From the NCBI RefSeq assembly GCF_003478995.1, contig NZ_QUGI01000001.1, positions 16,013 through 48,709 on the forward strand: a stretch of DNA of 32,697 nt, written 5' to 3'. Made by a program: the position numbers and the translations under genes. This document shows positions 10,861 to 19,055 of this stretch, piece by piece. Positions within the stretch are counted from its first letter, which is position 1. Every line of letters starts with the position of its first letter. The notes below the pieces were generated by a model, which worked only from the letters and a program-made list of their open reading frames with translations, had not been told where the DNA came from and did no database searches. The stretch is from Pseudoflavonifractor sp. AF19-9AC (lineage in GTDB: Bacteria; Bacillota; Clostridia; Oscillospirales; Oscillospiraceae).

Positions 10861-11199
10861 GTGAATCTGGCAGGGGAAATCCTGGTGACGGCGGTGTGCG
10901 TGGTGGGGCTGGCCTTTTTGGCCTGGTGGCTGTTTGGCCGCCTGCTGCGCCCCATTCCGGAGCAGCGGGTGTATGCCCTGATCTCCGGACGAGGGGACGG
11001 AACAGATTTGGAGCAGTCGGTGCGGGCATTTATCTGGCTGCGGAGCCTGGGGCTATTGCACTGTCCCATCCTCATTGCGGATGTGGATCTCACGGCCCGG
11101 GGCTGGGACGTGGCTCTGCATCTGGCGGCCCGGTGGCCCGATGTGATTTTGTGGCCGGCGGACCACCTGGCGGAGCGGGTGGGCCGGGAAGAAGCTTAG
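10861..11199 (+). CDS. small single-span membrane protein, unknown
   Basis: A 112-residue protein I do not recognise. One hydrophobic segment (about residues 6-28) at the N-terminus suggests a membrane anchor with the rest in the cytosol. The soluble part is compact, with DLEQSVRAFIWLRSLG and PILIADVDLTARGWDVALHLAARWPDVILW, a pattern that could form a small alpha/beta fold. GTG at 10861 is chosen because GGAGGTG sits seven bases upstream; the frame is open from 10840 but that start would lie inside the hairpin. Its ribosome binding site is held in the right arm of that hairpin, so translation may depend on the gene before it. It precedes recD2 by 24 bases and is probably co-transcribed. Confidence 0.75.
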   Translation: MNLAGEILVTAVCVVGLAFLAWWLFGRLLRPIPEQRVYALISGRGDGTDLEQSVRAFIWLRSLGLLHCPILIADVDLTARGWDVALHLAARWPDVILWPADHLAERVGREEA

Positions 11200-11223
11200 T
11201 ACATAAGAGAGGAGGCGGACCCC

Positions 11224-13428
11224 TTGGAGGAATACCAGAAGGACAACCAGGTGGAGGGGACCGTCTCCTCCATTATTTATCAGAACGAGGAGAATGGCTA
11301 CACCATCCTCCGCCTGGACGTGAAGGGGGAGGAGATGACGGTGGTGGGCCCCATGCCCGGGGTCTCCCCGGGAGAGTACCTGGCGGTGAAGGGCCGCTGG
11401 GTGCGCCACGCCACCTACGGGGTGCAGCTGCGGGCGGAGACGGTGGAGCGCCGCCTGCCCCAGGGGCTGAAGGAGATCTACCACTACCTGGCTTCCGGGG
11501 CGGTGAAGGGGGTGGGCAAGGCCACCGCCCGGCTGCTCATTGAGGAGTTCGGGGAGGACACTCTCACCGTGCTGGAGGAGCACCCGGAGCAGCTCACCCG
11601 CATCCGGGGCATCTCCCCCAAGCGGGCCCGGCAGATTGGGGACACCTTCCGCCAGCAGATGGGCATGCGGCTTCTGATGGAGTTTCTCACCGCCCACCAG
11701 CTGCCCCTGGAACTGGCCGTCCCCCTGCGGAGAGCCTACGGGGACGTGGCCCTGGAGGTGCTGAAGGCCAACCCCTACCTGCTGGTGGGGGAGGAGTTTG
11801 GAGTGGAATTCTCCCAGGCGGATGCCCTGGCCCTGGACCAGGGGGTGGGGGCGGAAGACCCCCAGCGGCTGGAGGCGGGGCTCCTCTTTGAACTGGCCCA
11901 CAACCTAAATAACGGCCACACCTTCCTGCCCCGGCGTAAGCTGGTGGAGGCCACCGGGGTGCTGTTGGAGGTCTCCGGAGAGCTGCTGGAGGAGAGCCTG
12001 GAGGCCCTGGAGCGCCGGGGCGAGGTGGAGTGCCAGACGGTGGCCGGCCAGGAGGCAGTTTACCTCCCCGCTCTGTTCGAAGCGGAGACCTTTATCGCCC
12101 AGCGCATGCGGGAGATGTGTCAGAGCGAGTTGACGCCTCCTCAGGGGCTGGACAAGCTGATAGACCAAATCCAGCGCCGGCAGCACATCACCTACGCTCC
12201 CCAGCAGCGCCAGGCGGTGGAGCTGGCCGCCCAGTGCCAGGTGATGCTACTCACCGGCGGACCGGGTACCGGTAAAACTACCTGCCTGCGGGGAGTGCTG
12301 GCCCTCTTTGACGAGATGGGGCTGGAGACTGCCCTGGCCGCCCCCACCGGACGGGCCGCCAAGCGGCTGGGGGAGCTGTGCTCTACCGAGGCCTCCACCA
12401 TCCATCGCTTGCTGGAGACCGGCTTTGATCCCCACACCGGCCGGCTGGTCTTTACCCACGACGCCTACGATCCCCTGCCGGCGGACGCAGTGATTGTGGA
12501 CGAGACCTCCATGGTGGACGTGCCCCTCATGGCCGCTCTGCTTACCGCCCTGCGGGGGGACTGCCGGCTGGTGCTGGTGGGTGACCCGGACCAGCTGCCC
12601 TCGGTGGGGCCGGGCAACCTCTTTGCTGACCTCATCCGGAGCAAGGTGGTGCCTACCGTCCGCCTGACAGAGATCTTCCGCCAGGCCGCCCAGAGTGCTA
12701 TTGTGCGCAACGCCCACATGGTAAACCACGGGGAGCTTCCCAACCTGCGCCAGAACACTGGGGACTTCTTCTTCCTGGCCCGGCGGGAGGGCAAAGGCGT
12801 GGTGGACACCATCGTGGACCTGTGCCGCCGTCGGCTCCCCGAGCGGCTGGGCATTCCCGCCGACCAGATCCAGGTGCTGTCCCCCACCCGGCGGCGGGGG
12901 ACGGGCACCCGCGCCCTGAACCAGGCCCTTCAGCAGGCCCTCAACCCGCCCCTGGAGGGGAAGGGGGAGCGGCGCTTTGGCGACTGGGTCTTCCGGGCGG
13001 GTGACCGGGTAATGCAGGTCAAGAACAACTACGACATCCTCTGGCGGGAGGAGGGGGGCACCCGATCCGGCATGGGGATGTTCAACGGGGACATCGGGGA
13101 CATCCGCTCCATCGACGGCGAGGTCATCACCGTGGACTTTGACGGGAAGATTGTGGAGTACTCTCCCGACATGCTGGGAGAGCTGGAGCCCGCCTTTGCC
13201 GTCACGGTACATAAGGCCCAGGGCAGCGAGTACCGGGCGGTCATTCTGGCCGCTCTGGACGGCGGCCCCATGCTCATGAGCCGGGGGGTGCTCTACACCG
13301 CCATCACCCGGGCCCGGGAGCTCTTTATCATCGTGGGGGACGACCAGACGGTGGCCTCCATGGTGGCCAACAACCGCCAAACCCGCCGCTACTCCGGCCT
13401 TCGGGCCCGGCTGGCGGAGGAAGAATAA
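11224..13428 (+). CDS. recD2: RecD2-type ATP-dependent 5'-3' DNA helicase
   Basis: A 734-residue superfamily 1B helicase of the RecD2 type, found in bacteria where RecD is not part of RecBCD. The order of parts is an N-terminal OB-like region (about 1-80), helix-hairpin-helix motifs (about 88-140, including RIRGISPKRARQI), Walker A GGPGTGKTT (345-353), Walker B DETSMVD (426-432), GDPDQLPSVGPG, and the C-terminal UvrD-like block TVHKAQGSEY (661-670) and YTAITRARE. TTG at 11224 is used as start: GGAGG lies eight bases upstream and the N-terminus fits the family. RecD2 proteins act in replication-fork and mismatch-related repair. Placement downstream of uvrA without a terminator suggests it belongs to the same SOS-controlled unit. 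Confidence 0.95.
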   Translation: MEEYQKDNQVEGTVSSIIYQNEENGYTILRLDVKGEEMTVVGPMPGVSPGEYLAVKGRWVRHATYGVQLRAETVERRLPQGLKEIYHYLASGAVKGVGKATARLLIEEFGEDTLTVLEEHPEQLTRIRGISPKRARQIGDTFRQQMGMRLLMEFLTAHQLPLELAVPLRRAYGDVALEVLKANPYLLVGEEFGVEFSQADALALDQGVGAEDPQRLEAGLLFELAHNLNNGHTFLPRRKLVEATGVLLEVSGELLEESLEALERRGEVECQTVAGQEAVYLPALFEAETFIAQRMREMCQSELTPPQGLDKLIDQIQRRQHITYAPQQRQAVELAAQCQVMLLTGGPGTGKTTCLRGVLALFDEMGLETALAAPTGRAAKRLGELCSTEASTIHRLLETGFDPHTGRLVFTHDAYDPLPADAVIVDETSMVDVPLMAALLTALRGDCRLVLVGDPDQLPSVGPGNLFADLIRSKVVPTVRLTEIFRQAAQSAIVRNAHMVNHGELPNLRQNTGDFFFLARREGKGVVDTIVDLCRRRLPERLGIPADQIQVLSPTRRRGTGTRALNQALQQALNPPLEGKGERRFGDWVFRAGDRVMQVKNNYDILWREEGGTRSGMGMFNGDIGDIRSIDGEVITVDFDGKIVEYSPDMLGELEPAFAVTVHKAQGSEYRAVILAALDGGPMLMSRGVLYTAITRARELFIIVGDDQTVASMVANNRQTRRYSGLRARLAEEE

Positions 13429-13465
13429 ACGCCCCAACCGGGCGGAGAAGAAATGAGGGTACACC

Positions 13466-13984
13466 ATGATTCGGAAGGCCCATGCCGGGGACATTGACCG
13501 GGTGGCGGAGATCTATGAGGCCATCCACGCATCGGAAGAGCGGGGCGAGCTCACGGTTGGCTGGGCCCGGGGCGTCTATCCTGTCCGGGAGACTGCCCGG
13601 GCCGCCGTGGAGCGGAGCGACCTGTTTGTCAGCGAGCGGGCAGGGCGAGTAGAGACAGCGGCCATCCTCAACCAGATTCAGGTGCCGGAGTACGCCCAGT
13701 GTGACTGGAAGTACCCCGCCCCGCTGGAGCAGGTAATGGTGCTCCACACCCTGGTGGTGGACCCCGCCGCCCAGGCCGGAGGCCTGGGGACCGAGCTGGT
13801 GGGCTTTTATGAGCAATACGCCCGGGAGCAGGGCTGTCCCTATCTGCGCATGGACACCCAGGCCAAAAACACCCTGGCCCGGAGCTTTTACCGGAAGCTG
13901 GGCTTCTGGGAGGCGGGGATGGTGTCCTGCACCTTTAACAACATCCCCGGGGTGAAGCTGGTCTGCCTGGAGAAGAAGCTGTAA
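13466..13984 (+). CDS. GNAT-family N-acetyltransferase
   Basis: A 172-residue GNAT acetyltransferase. The acetyl-CoA binding core is visible around residues 92-120: VLHTLVVDPAAQAGGLGTELV, where the pyrophosphate loop is AQAGGLGTE, close to the Q/RxxGxG/A consensus. The C-terminal LARSFYRKLGFWEAG is the usual last-strand motif. ATG at 13466 has a GAGGGT site upstream. The substrate (small molecule, peptide or antibiotic) cannot be inferred. It is the last gene before the strong terminator at 14007, 37 bases after recD2, so it probably shares the uvrB transcript. Confidence 0.88.
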   Translation: MIRKAHAGDIDRVAEIYEAIHASEERGELTVGWARGVYPVRETARAAVERSDLFVSERAGRVETAAILNQIQVPEYAQCDWKYPAPLEQVMVLHTLVVDPAAQAGGLGTELVGFYEQYAREQGCPYLRMDTQAKNTLARSFYRKLGFWEAGMVSCTFNNIPGVKLVCLEKKL

Positions 13985-14006
13985 CCACGAAACCAAGCGA
14001 TCAAAC

Positions 14007-14050
14007 AGGCGCGGAGCCCCTTGTTGGGGGTTCCGCGCCTTCATTTTTTT
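14007..14050 (+). terminator. intrinsic terminator after GNAT gene
   Basis: A GC-rich stem (arms 14007-14020 and 14026-14040, with a one-base bulge) is followed by TCATTTTTTT. It closes the uvrB-to-GNAT unit and separates it from the ECF sigma gene. Confidence 0.92.
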
Positions 14051-14091
14051 GAAAAGGGGGGGAGCAGAGCTGAAAAGATGGAATAGTTTTC

Positions 14092-14118
14092 GTAACCTTT
14101 TGCCCCTGTCGGCGTTTA
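14092..14118 (+). promoter_or_regulatory. ECF-type promoter of the sigma factor gene
   Basis: GTAAC (14092-14096), a 16-base spacer and CGTTTA (14113-14118) match the AAC-N16-CGT layout of ECF sigma promoters (for example SigW-like). It lies 48 bases before the preferred start, so autoregulation is likely. It lies inside the longest open frame, which argues that frame's upstream TTG is not used. Confidence 0.6.
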
Positions 14119-14165
14119 ACAGACAGAAGGAACAAACCGGCGGGCAAAGGGAAGGGGGCGGGGCC

Positions 14166-14645
14166 TTGGAAGAGGAGTTTTCGGCGGTGTCTCAGGTCTA
14201 CTATGACCGGCTGTACCGCTTTCTTCTGGCCCTGTCCGGCGACCCCCACCAGGCGGAGGACCTGACCCAGGAGGTCTTCTACCGGGCCCTGCTCCACATC
14301 GACCGCTACCGGGAGCAGGGGCAGATGTTCACCTGGCTGTGTGCCATCGGGAAAAATCTGTGGCTCAGCCAGTGCCGGAAGAAGCGAGCGGCCCCGGAGC
14401 CGCTCCATGACACGCCCCAGCCCGGCCCGGAGGAGACTCTGTCGGACTGGGAGGTGCAGCAGGCGCTGCGAAAGGCGGTGGCCGCCCTGCCTGAGGACTA
14501 CCGGGACGTGGTCATTCTCCACGTCTACGGGGATATCCCCCTGAAGGAGATTTCCGCCATGAAGGGGAAGTCGGAGAGCTGGGCCAAGGTCACCTATTAC
14601 CGAGCCAAACAAATGCTGAGACAAGAACTGGAGGGATTGCGATGA
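14166..14645 (+). CDS. ECF-type RNA polymerase sigma factor
   Basis: A 159-residue sigma-70 family protein of the extracytoplasmic function type. Region 2 (about residues 5-70) has DLTQEVFYRALLHIDRY for -10 recognition and core binding. Region 4 (about 100-155) has LPEDYRDVVILHVYGDIPLKEIS and a helix-turn-helix for -35 recognition. Regions 1.1 and 3 are absent, as expected. TTG at 14166 is preferred, with AAGGGGG seven bases upstream. The open frame reaches back to a TTG at 14049, but that codon lies in the T-tract of the terminator, has no binding site, and would put an ECF-type promoter inside the gene. Its stop overlaps the ATG of the anti-sigma gene (ATGA), so the two are coupled. Regulon unknown. 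Confidence 0.9.
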   Translation: MEEEFSAVSQVYYDRLYRFLLALSGDPHQAEDLTQEVFYRALLHIDRYREQGQMFTWLCAIGKNLWLSQCRKKRAAPEPLHDTPQPGPEETLSDWEVQQALRKAVAALPEDYRDVVILHVYGDIPLKEISAMKGKSESWAKVTYYRAKQMLRQELEGLR

Positions 14646-15544
14646 AACAAACGAGCTGTGACGTGGTGCAGGATCTGCTCCCCCTCTATCTGGACGGCTG
14701 CTGCCATCCGGGCAGCCGGGCGCTGGTGGAGGAGCACCTGAAGGAGTGTCCCGACTGTGAGCGGGTGCGGCAGGAGATGGCGGGAGAGATCCCTGCTCCA
14801 GAGGAGCCTCAGCCGGAAGGAGAGGCTGAGCCCGCCAAGGAGGAGCCCGAACAGGCCCCGGAACAGAAGCGGGCCAGGATCTTCCGGAAGGGGATGAAGA
14901 AAATCCGCCGCCGGTGGATTGCCTCGCTGGTTGCGGTAATCATCTTGGTGCCCTTTGTGCTTTTGGGCATCAACCAGGTGCGGGAGGAAGGCCTATGCTA
15001 CACCAACCTGAATGAGTTTTATCTGGCCAACGCCTTCCTGGGAAAGATGAAGGCCGGGGACTATGAGGGGGCGGCAGAGTACATCGACCGGGAGTTCAGA
15101 CGATGGGAGTTCCAGGCGCGCTTTACGGAGGAGGAACTGGCAAATTATGACCAGGATGCCCTCGACACCTTTGTAGCCGCCGCCCAGGGCTACAGCGAGA
15201 TGGGTGGTCTGTCCGACTACCGCTTCCACTGGGGCGGGTATGGCAACGCCTATCAGTGCAGCGAATCCTTTGATGGCGTGCCCATCTATCAGTTTGAGTT
15301 TGCTCTTACCATAGGAGGGGTGGAATACCGGGCCCGTGTGGAGGCCAGCAAGGACGGGGTGACCAACTGCCACGTCTATGACAGCCCTATGGGCGGCCCC
15401 CAGCAGCTCAATGCCATCAACGAGTGGGAGTACAACCTGTGGGACGAGTATGAGGCCCGCTACGACAACGAGGAGCGCGAGGCCGCATACAATGCTTATG
15501 TGGAGCAGCGGGCTTATGAGAGCGGTTCCGCTCCCAAAGCATGA
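14642..15544 (+). CDS. zinc-finger anti-sigma factor, membrane protein
   Basis: A 300-residue anti-sigma factor. Its N-terminus carries the ZAS zinc-finger domain: C6, then H32-x3-C36-x2-C39 (EEHLKECPDC), which binds the partner sigma factor. A Pro/Glu-rich linker follows, then one membrane segment at about 92-111, after a basic stop (KKIRRRW). The remaining 190 residues should lie outside the cytoplasm and would sense the signal. This outer region has several Tyr/Trp/Glu-rich stretches but no domain I recognise. The gene overlaps the sigma gene by four bases. A release mechanism (regulated proteolysis or conformational change) cannot be judged from sequence. Confidence 0.88.
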   Translation: MKQTSCDVVQDLLPLYLDGCCHPGSRALVEEHLKECPDCERVRQEMAGEIPAPEEPQPEGEAEPAKEEPEQAPEQKRARIFRKGMKKIRRRWIASLVAVIILVPFVLLGINQVREEGLCYTNLNEFYLANAFLGKMKAGDYEGAAEYIDREFRRWEFQARFTEEELANYDQDALDTFVAAAQGYSEMGGLSDYRFHWGGYGNAYQCSESFDGVPIYQFEFALTIGGVEYRARVEASKDGVTNCHVYDSPMGGPQQLNAINEWEYNLWDEYEARYDNEEREAAYNAYVEQRAYESGSAPKA

Positions 15545-15607
15545 GTGTGAGCGGAATATGTGCCCTCTCGCTGTAAAAAATCATCAATGAAGGCCCTTTG
15601 AACAAGA

Positions 15608-15639
15608 AAAACCGGCGGAGCGCATGCTCCGCCGGTTTT
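15608..15639. terminator. bidirectional terminator between anti-sigma gene and glnS
   Basis: Perfect 14-bp arms (AAAACCGGCGGAGC and its complement) with a 4-base loop GCAT. T-rich sequence follows on both strands, so it ends both convergent transcripts. Confidence 0.92.
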
Positions 15640-15652
15640 AGCGTACAGGGGA

Positions 15653-17365
15653 TTATTTACCGGGCTTGAAGCTGTCCTTCAGGCTGACGGCCCGGTTAAA
15701 GACCAGGGCGCCGGGCTTGGAGTCCTTGCTGTCGGCACAGAAGTAACCGAGACGCAGGAACTGGAAGCGGTCGCTGGGCTGGGCATTGGCCAGAGAGGCC
15801 TCCAGCTTGCAGCCCTCCAGAACCTCCAGGGAGTTAGGGTTCAGGCAGTCCAGGAAGTTCTTGTCTCCAGCGTCGGGAGCCTCGTCGGCAAAGAGGTTGT
15901 CGTAAAGGCGCACCTGGGCGTCCACGGCGGTGGCGGCGTCCACCCAGTGGATGGTGGCGCCCTTCACCTTCCGACCGTCGGCGGGGTTGCCGCCCCGGCT
16001 CTCCGGGTCGTAGGTGGCCAGAATCTCGGTGACGTTGCCCTCCGCGTCCTTGACGCAGCCAGTGCACTTGATGAGATAGGCGCCCTTCAGGCGGCACTCG
16101 GGGCCGTCGGGATAGAGGCGCTTATACTTGGGAATGGGGGTCTCCAGGAAGTCGTCGGCCTCCACATAGAGGTTCCGGGAGAAGGTGACGGGGCGGGTGC
16201 CGGCCTCCGGATCGTTGGGGTTATTCTCCACCTCAAAGGTCTCGCTCTGGCCCTCGGGATAGTTGGTGATGGTCAGCTTCACCGGACGCAGTACCGCCAT
16301 GGCCCGCTGGGCGTGATCATTGAGGTCCTCCCGCAGGCAGTGCTCCAGGAAGCCGAACTCCACGGTGGAGGCGGCCTTGCTCACGCCGTTGCGCTCGGTA
16401 AAGTTCCGGATGGAGGCGGGGGTGTAGCCGCGGCGGCGCAGGCCGCACAGGGTGGGCATCCGGGGGTCGTCCCAACCGGAGACATAGCCCTCTTCCACCA
16501 GCTTGCGCAGCTTCCGCTTGCTCATCACCGTATAGTTGATGCCCAGACGGGCAAACTCGATCTGACGGGGCTTGGCCTCCACCGGGCAGTTGGCGATGAC
16601 CCAGTCGTAGAGGGGACGGTGATTTTCAAACTCCAGGGAGCACAGGGAGTGGGTGATGCCCTCAAAGGCGTCCTCCAGGGGGTGGGCGAAGTCGTACATG
16701 GGATAAATGCACCACTTGTCACCCTGACGGTGGTGGGAGGCGTGGTTGATGCGGTAGATCACCGGGTCGCGCATGTTGAAGTTGCCGCTCTCCAGGTCGA
16801 TTTTGGCACGCAGGGTGCACTTGCCCTCGGGGAACTCGCCGGCGCGCATCCGGGCAAACAGGTCCAGGCTCTCCTCAATGGGACGGTCACGCCAGGGGGA
16901 GCGGGCGGGGGTGTTCACGTCGCCGCGGTACTCCTTGAACTCCTCAGGGGTGAGCTCACACACATAGGCCAGGCCCTTCTTGATGAGCTCCACGGCGCAG
17001 TCATACATCCGCTCGAAGTAGTCCGAGGCGTAGTAGAAGCGATCGCCCCAGTCAAAGCCGAGCCAGCGGATGTCCTCCTTGATGGCCTCCACGTACTCCA
17101 CGTCCTCCTTGGAGGGGTTGGTGTCGTCCATACGCAGGTTGCAGATGCCGCCGAACTTTTCAGCGGTGCCAAAGTCGATGATCAGCGCCTTGCAGTGGCC
17201 GATGTGAAGGTAGCCGTTGGGCTCGGGCGGAAAACGGGTGTGGACCTGCATCCCGGCAAAGCGTCCGCCGGGGGCAATGTCCTCCGTGATAAATTCATGG
17301 ATAAAGTTCTGGCTGGGGGCAGGGCTCTCGGCGGCGGGAGCTCCGGTTTTGATCTCTTCAGCCAT
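15653..17365 (-). CDS. glnS: glutaminyl-tRNA synthetase
   Basis: A 570-residue class I synthetase that charges tRNA(Gln) directly with glutamine. The class signature [12 protein letters not shown] (46-57) and the KMSKS-equivalent VMSKRK (280-285) are both intact. The GlnRS rather than GluRS identity is supported by the N-terminal MRMDDTNP-type segment (here [12 protein letters not shown]), [18 protein letters not shown], and a C-terminal beta-barrel anticodon domain ending in [14 protein letters not shown] at 17365 has AGGAGGGT upstream. Many Firmicutes lack GlnRS and make Gln-tRNA through GatCAB, so a full-length glnS here is notable. A short N-terminal extension (residues 1-20, Ala/Pro-rich) is not part of the fold. 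It is divergently arranged to the thioredoxin reductase gene. Confidence 0.97.
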   Translation of the reverse strand: MAEEIKTGAPAAESPAPSQNFIHEFITEDIAPGGRFAGMQVHTRFPPEPNGYLHIGHCKALIIDFGTAEKFGGICNLRMDDTNPSKEDVEYVEAIKEDIRWLGFDWGDRFYYASDYFERMYDCAVELIKKGLAYVCELTPEEFKEYRGDVNTPARSPWRDRPIEESLDLFARMRAGEFPEGKCTLRAKIDLESGNFNMRDPVIYRINHASHHRQGDKWCIYPMYDFAHPLEDAFEGITHSLCSLEFENHRPLYDWVIANCPVEAKPRQIEFARLGINYTVMSKRKLRKLVEEGYVSGWDDPRMPTLCGLRRRGYTPASIRNFTERNGVSKAASTVEFGFLEHCLREDLNDHAQRAMAVLRPVKLTITNYPEGQSETFEVENNPNDPEAGTRPVTFSRNLYVEADDFLETPIPKYKRLYPDGPECRLKGAYLIKCTGCVKDAEGNVTEILATYDPESRGGNPADGRKVKGATIHWVDAATAVDAQVRLYDNLFADEAPDAGDKNFLDCLNPNSLEVLEGCKLEASLANAQPSDRFQFLRLGYFCADSKDSKPGALVFNRAVSLKDSFKPGK

Positions 17366-17398
17366 GGTTGACCCTCCTGTCTCTTTGGTAACTTCCTT

Positions 17399-17428
17399 AT
17401 TCTACACCAGATATGGGCGGTGATGCAA
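17399..17428 (-). promoter_or_regulatory. probable glnS promoter
   Basis: On the minus strand TTGCAT (17423-17428), an 18-base spacer and TAGAAT (17399-17404) lie about 33 bases before the glnS start. No T-box leader fits in this short region. Confidence 0.5.
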
Positions 17429-17480
17429 GGATTTCCCACTTTTTCCCCGGAAAATCCCCGTCCCATTTCCACGAAAACTT

Positions 17481-17495
17481 TGTGACAGTGTCACA
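17481..17495. promoter_or_regulatory. palindrome TGTGACA-G-TGTCACA
   Basis: A perfect 7+1+7 palindrome lies in the 274-base gap between the divergent glnS and thioredoxin reductase genes. It resembles a regulator operator, close to a Crp/Fnr half-site pair (TGTGA/TCACA) but with five central bases instead of six. It is about 70 bases from either proposed promoter. Confidence 0.5.
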
Positions 17496-17565
17496 GAAGG
17501 AAAAACGGAAGGGGTGTACAATAAGCGCACAAACAGAGAAGCCGTTCCAATCCGTCAGAACACTC

Positions 17566-17593
17566 TTGCATGAAGGCCCAAAGCGGGTATAAT
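17566..17593 (+). promoter_or_regulatory. promoter of the thioredoxin genes
   Basis: TTGCAT (17566-17571), a 16-base spacer and TATAAT (17588-17593) lie about 45 bases before the reductase gene. Confidence 0.7.
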
Positions 17594-17639
17594 AGAGACA
17601 GTTGGAAGACGGATACGGCGAAGAAGGAAGGTGAGCGCT

Positions 17640-18494
17640 GTGCGCTACGACATTCTGGTGCTGGGCAGCGGCCCGGCGGGACTAGCGGCGGCGGTGGGTG
17701 CCCGGGGACGGAACAAAAGCGTTCTGGTCATCGGCAACCGTTGGCAGGACAGTCCTCTGGCCAAGGCGGAGAAGGTGGATAACTACCTGGGCATGCCCGG
17801 CCGCACCGGAGCTGAAATGCTGGAGGAATTTTACAATCACGCTGTCAAGGCGGGCGTGGAATTTGTCACCGGGCGGGCCATCTCTCTCATGGCCTGGAAC
17901 GGATTTATGGTGACGGTGGGCAGTCAGGTCTACGAGGGCAGTGCCCTCATCCTGGCACCCGGTGTCTCCCGGCAGGCCAAATACCCCGGCGAGGGGGAAT
18001 ACCTGGGCCGCGGGGTGAGCTACTGTGCCACCTGCGACGGCATGCTCTACCGGAATAAGCCTGTGGCGGTGGTGGGGCGCAGCCCCGACGCCCCCCAGGA
18101 GGCCAACTACCTGAAAAGCCTGGGCTGTCAGGTGGTGTACGTCTCGCCCCAGCCCCCCCAGGGACTGGACGGAGACATCCCCTTCGTCAAGGCAAATCGC
18201 CTGGCGGTGAAGGGAGAGACCACGGTCACCGCTCTGGAGGCCGACGGCGCGGATATCCCCTGTAACGGGGTGTTCATCCTGCGCCAGGCGGTGGCGCCCA
18301 CCGATCTGCTCCCCGCCCTGGAGACGGAGAACGGGGTAATCAAGGTAGACCGGCGCATGGCCACCAATGTGGAGGGCGTGTTTGCCGCCGGCGACTGTAC
18401 CGGAGCTCCCCTCCAGGTGGCCAAGGCGGTGGGAGAGGGCCATGTGGCCGCTCTGTCCGCCTGTGAATATCTGGACCAACAACAGGAAAAATAA
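17640..18494 (+). CDS. thioredoxin reductase-like flavoprotein, probably ferredoxin-dependent
   Basis: A 284-residue FAD protein of the low-molecular-weight thioredoxin reductase family. FAD motif GSGPAG (9-14), redox pair C129-A-T-C132 in the usual CATCDG context, and the C-terminal FAD motif AGDC (about 250-253) are all present. The central domain is abnormal: where NADPH enzymes have GGGxxA, this one reads VVGRSPDAPQEAN (144-156), and the HRRxxxR motif for the NADPH phosphate is missing. It is also shorter than the usual 310-320 residues. These traits match the ferredoxin-dependent flavin thioredoxin reductases described in Clostridium. GTG at 17640 is preferred over GTG at 17631, since AAGGAAG ends at 17630. 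trxA follows after 36 bases. Donor identity is inferred. Confidence 0.85.
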   Translation: MRYDILVLGSGPAGLAAAVGARGRNKSVLVIGNRWQDSPLAKAEKVDNYLGMPGRTGAEMLEEFYNHAVKAGVEFVTGRAISLMAWNGFMVTVGSQVYEGSALILAPGVSRQAKYPGEGEYLGRGVSYCATCDGMLYRNKPVAVVGRSPDAPQEANYLKSLGCQVVYVSPQPPQGLDGDIPFVKANRLAVKGETTVTALEADGADIPCNGVFILRQAVAPTDLLPALETENGVIKVDRRMATNVEGVFAAGDCTGAPLQVAKAVGEGHVAALSACEYLDQQQEK

Positions 18495-18530
18495 AATAAA
18501 GTTCGATAAAACAGAAAGGAAATGAATAAT

Positions 18531-18845
18531 ATGATGGTACATTTCAGCAAGGACGGTTTTGACAAGGCTCTGAACGAGGGCAAGCTCATGATGGTGGACT
18601 TCTGGGCCAGCTGGTGCGGCCCCTGCCGCATGCTGGGCCCCGTCATTGAGGACCTGGCCGGCCAGTACGAGGGCAAGGCCGTCGTGGGCAAGGTAAACGT
18701 GGACGACGAGCAGGAGCTGGCCATTCGCTACGGGGTCATGTCCATCCCCACCGTCATCTTCTTCAAGGACGGCAAGGAGATTGACCGCAAGGTGGGCGTT
18801 ATGCCCGCCGGCGCCTACACCCAGGTGCTGGACGCCAACCAGTAA
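18531..18845 (+). CDS. trxA: thioredoxin
   Basis: A small dithiol protein of about 104 residues with the classic active site WCGPC in FWASWCGPCRMLGPV and the cis-proline segment SIPTVIFFKDGKE. It reduces protein disulfides in the cytosol and should be the partner of the reductase encoded just before it. Three ATG codons are close together (18522, 18531, 18534); the AAAGGA at 18515-18520 is too near 18522, so 18531 is preferred with modest certainty. Co-transcription with the reductase is likely because no promoter is seen in the gap. A terminator follows directly. Confidence 0.95.
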   Translation: MMVHFSKDGFDKALNEGKLMMVDFWASWCGPCRMLGPVIEDLAGQYEGKAVVGKVNVDDEQELAIRYGVMSIPTVIFFKDGKEIDRKVGVMPAGAYTQVLDANQ

Positions 18846-18862
18846 AATAAACTGAAATAGAA

Positions 18863-18899
18863 AAAGCGGCCCGCCGGAATTGCTCCGGCGGGCCGCTTT
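18863..18899 (+). terminator. terminator after trxA
   Basis: Perfect 16-bp arms (18863-18878 and 18884-18899) with a 5-base loop. The T-tract is short, but the stem is very stable. Confidence 0.8.
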
Positions 18900-18914
18900 G
18901 TGGTTCGGAAGTTC

Positions 18915-18944
18915 TTGAAGGGGATTTCCAGGCTATGATATAAT
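18915..18944 (+). promoter_or_regulatory. promoter of the XRE/membrane protein operon
   Basis: TTGAAG (18915-18920), an 18-base spacer and TATAAT (18939-18944) give a leader of about 105 bases. The leader shows no clear hairpin. Confidence 0.65.
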
Positions 18945-19055
18945 ATTTTCAAGAAAAAACAGCCGATGTAAGCCTTGGTTGACAAAAAGGAAGGGAGATT
19001 TGGTTGCCCGGCAGCCGGTTTCTCTGGTAGGCTGGGGGCGAAAGGAGGCGATGAC

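Noticed and set aside
14049..14165. N-terminal extension of the ECF sigma factor from TTG 14049
   Set aside because: This TTG lies in the T-tract of a terminator with no ribosome binding site, and the extension contains an ECF promoter. The shorter start fits sigma-factor length better.
17479..17522. A second promoter from TTGTGA near 17480 and TACAAT at 17517-17522
   Set aside because: The gap between the two elements is 31 bases, far from the usual 16-18, and no other -35 fits. The promoter at 17566-17593 is better.
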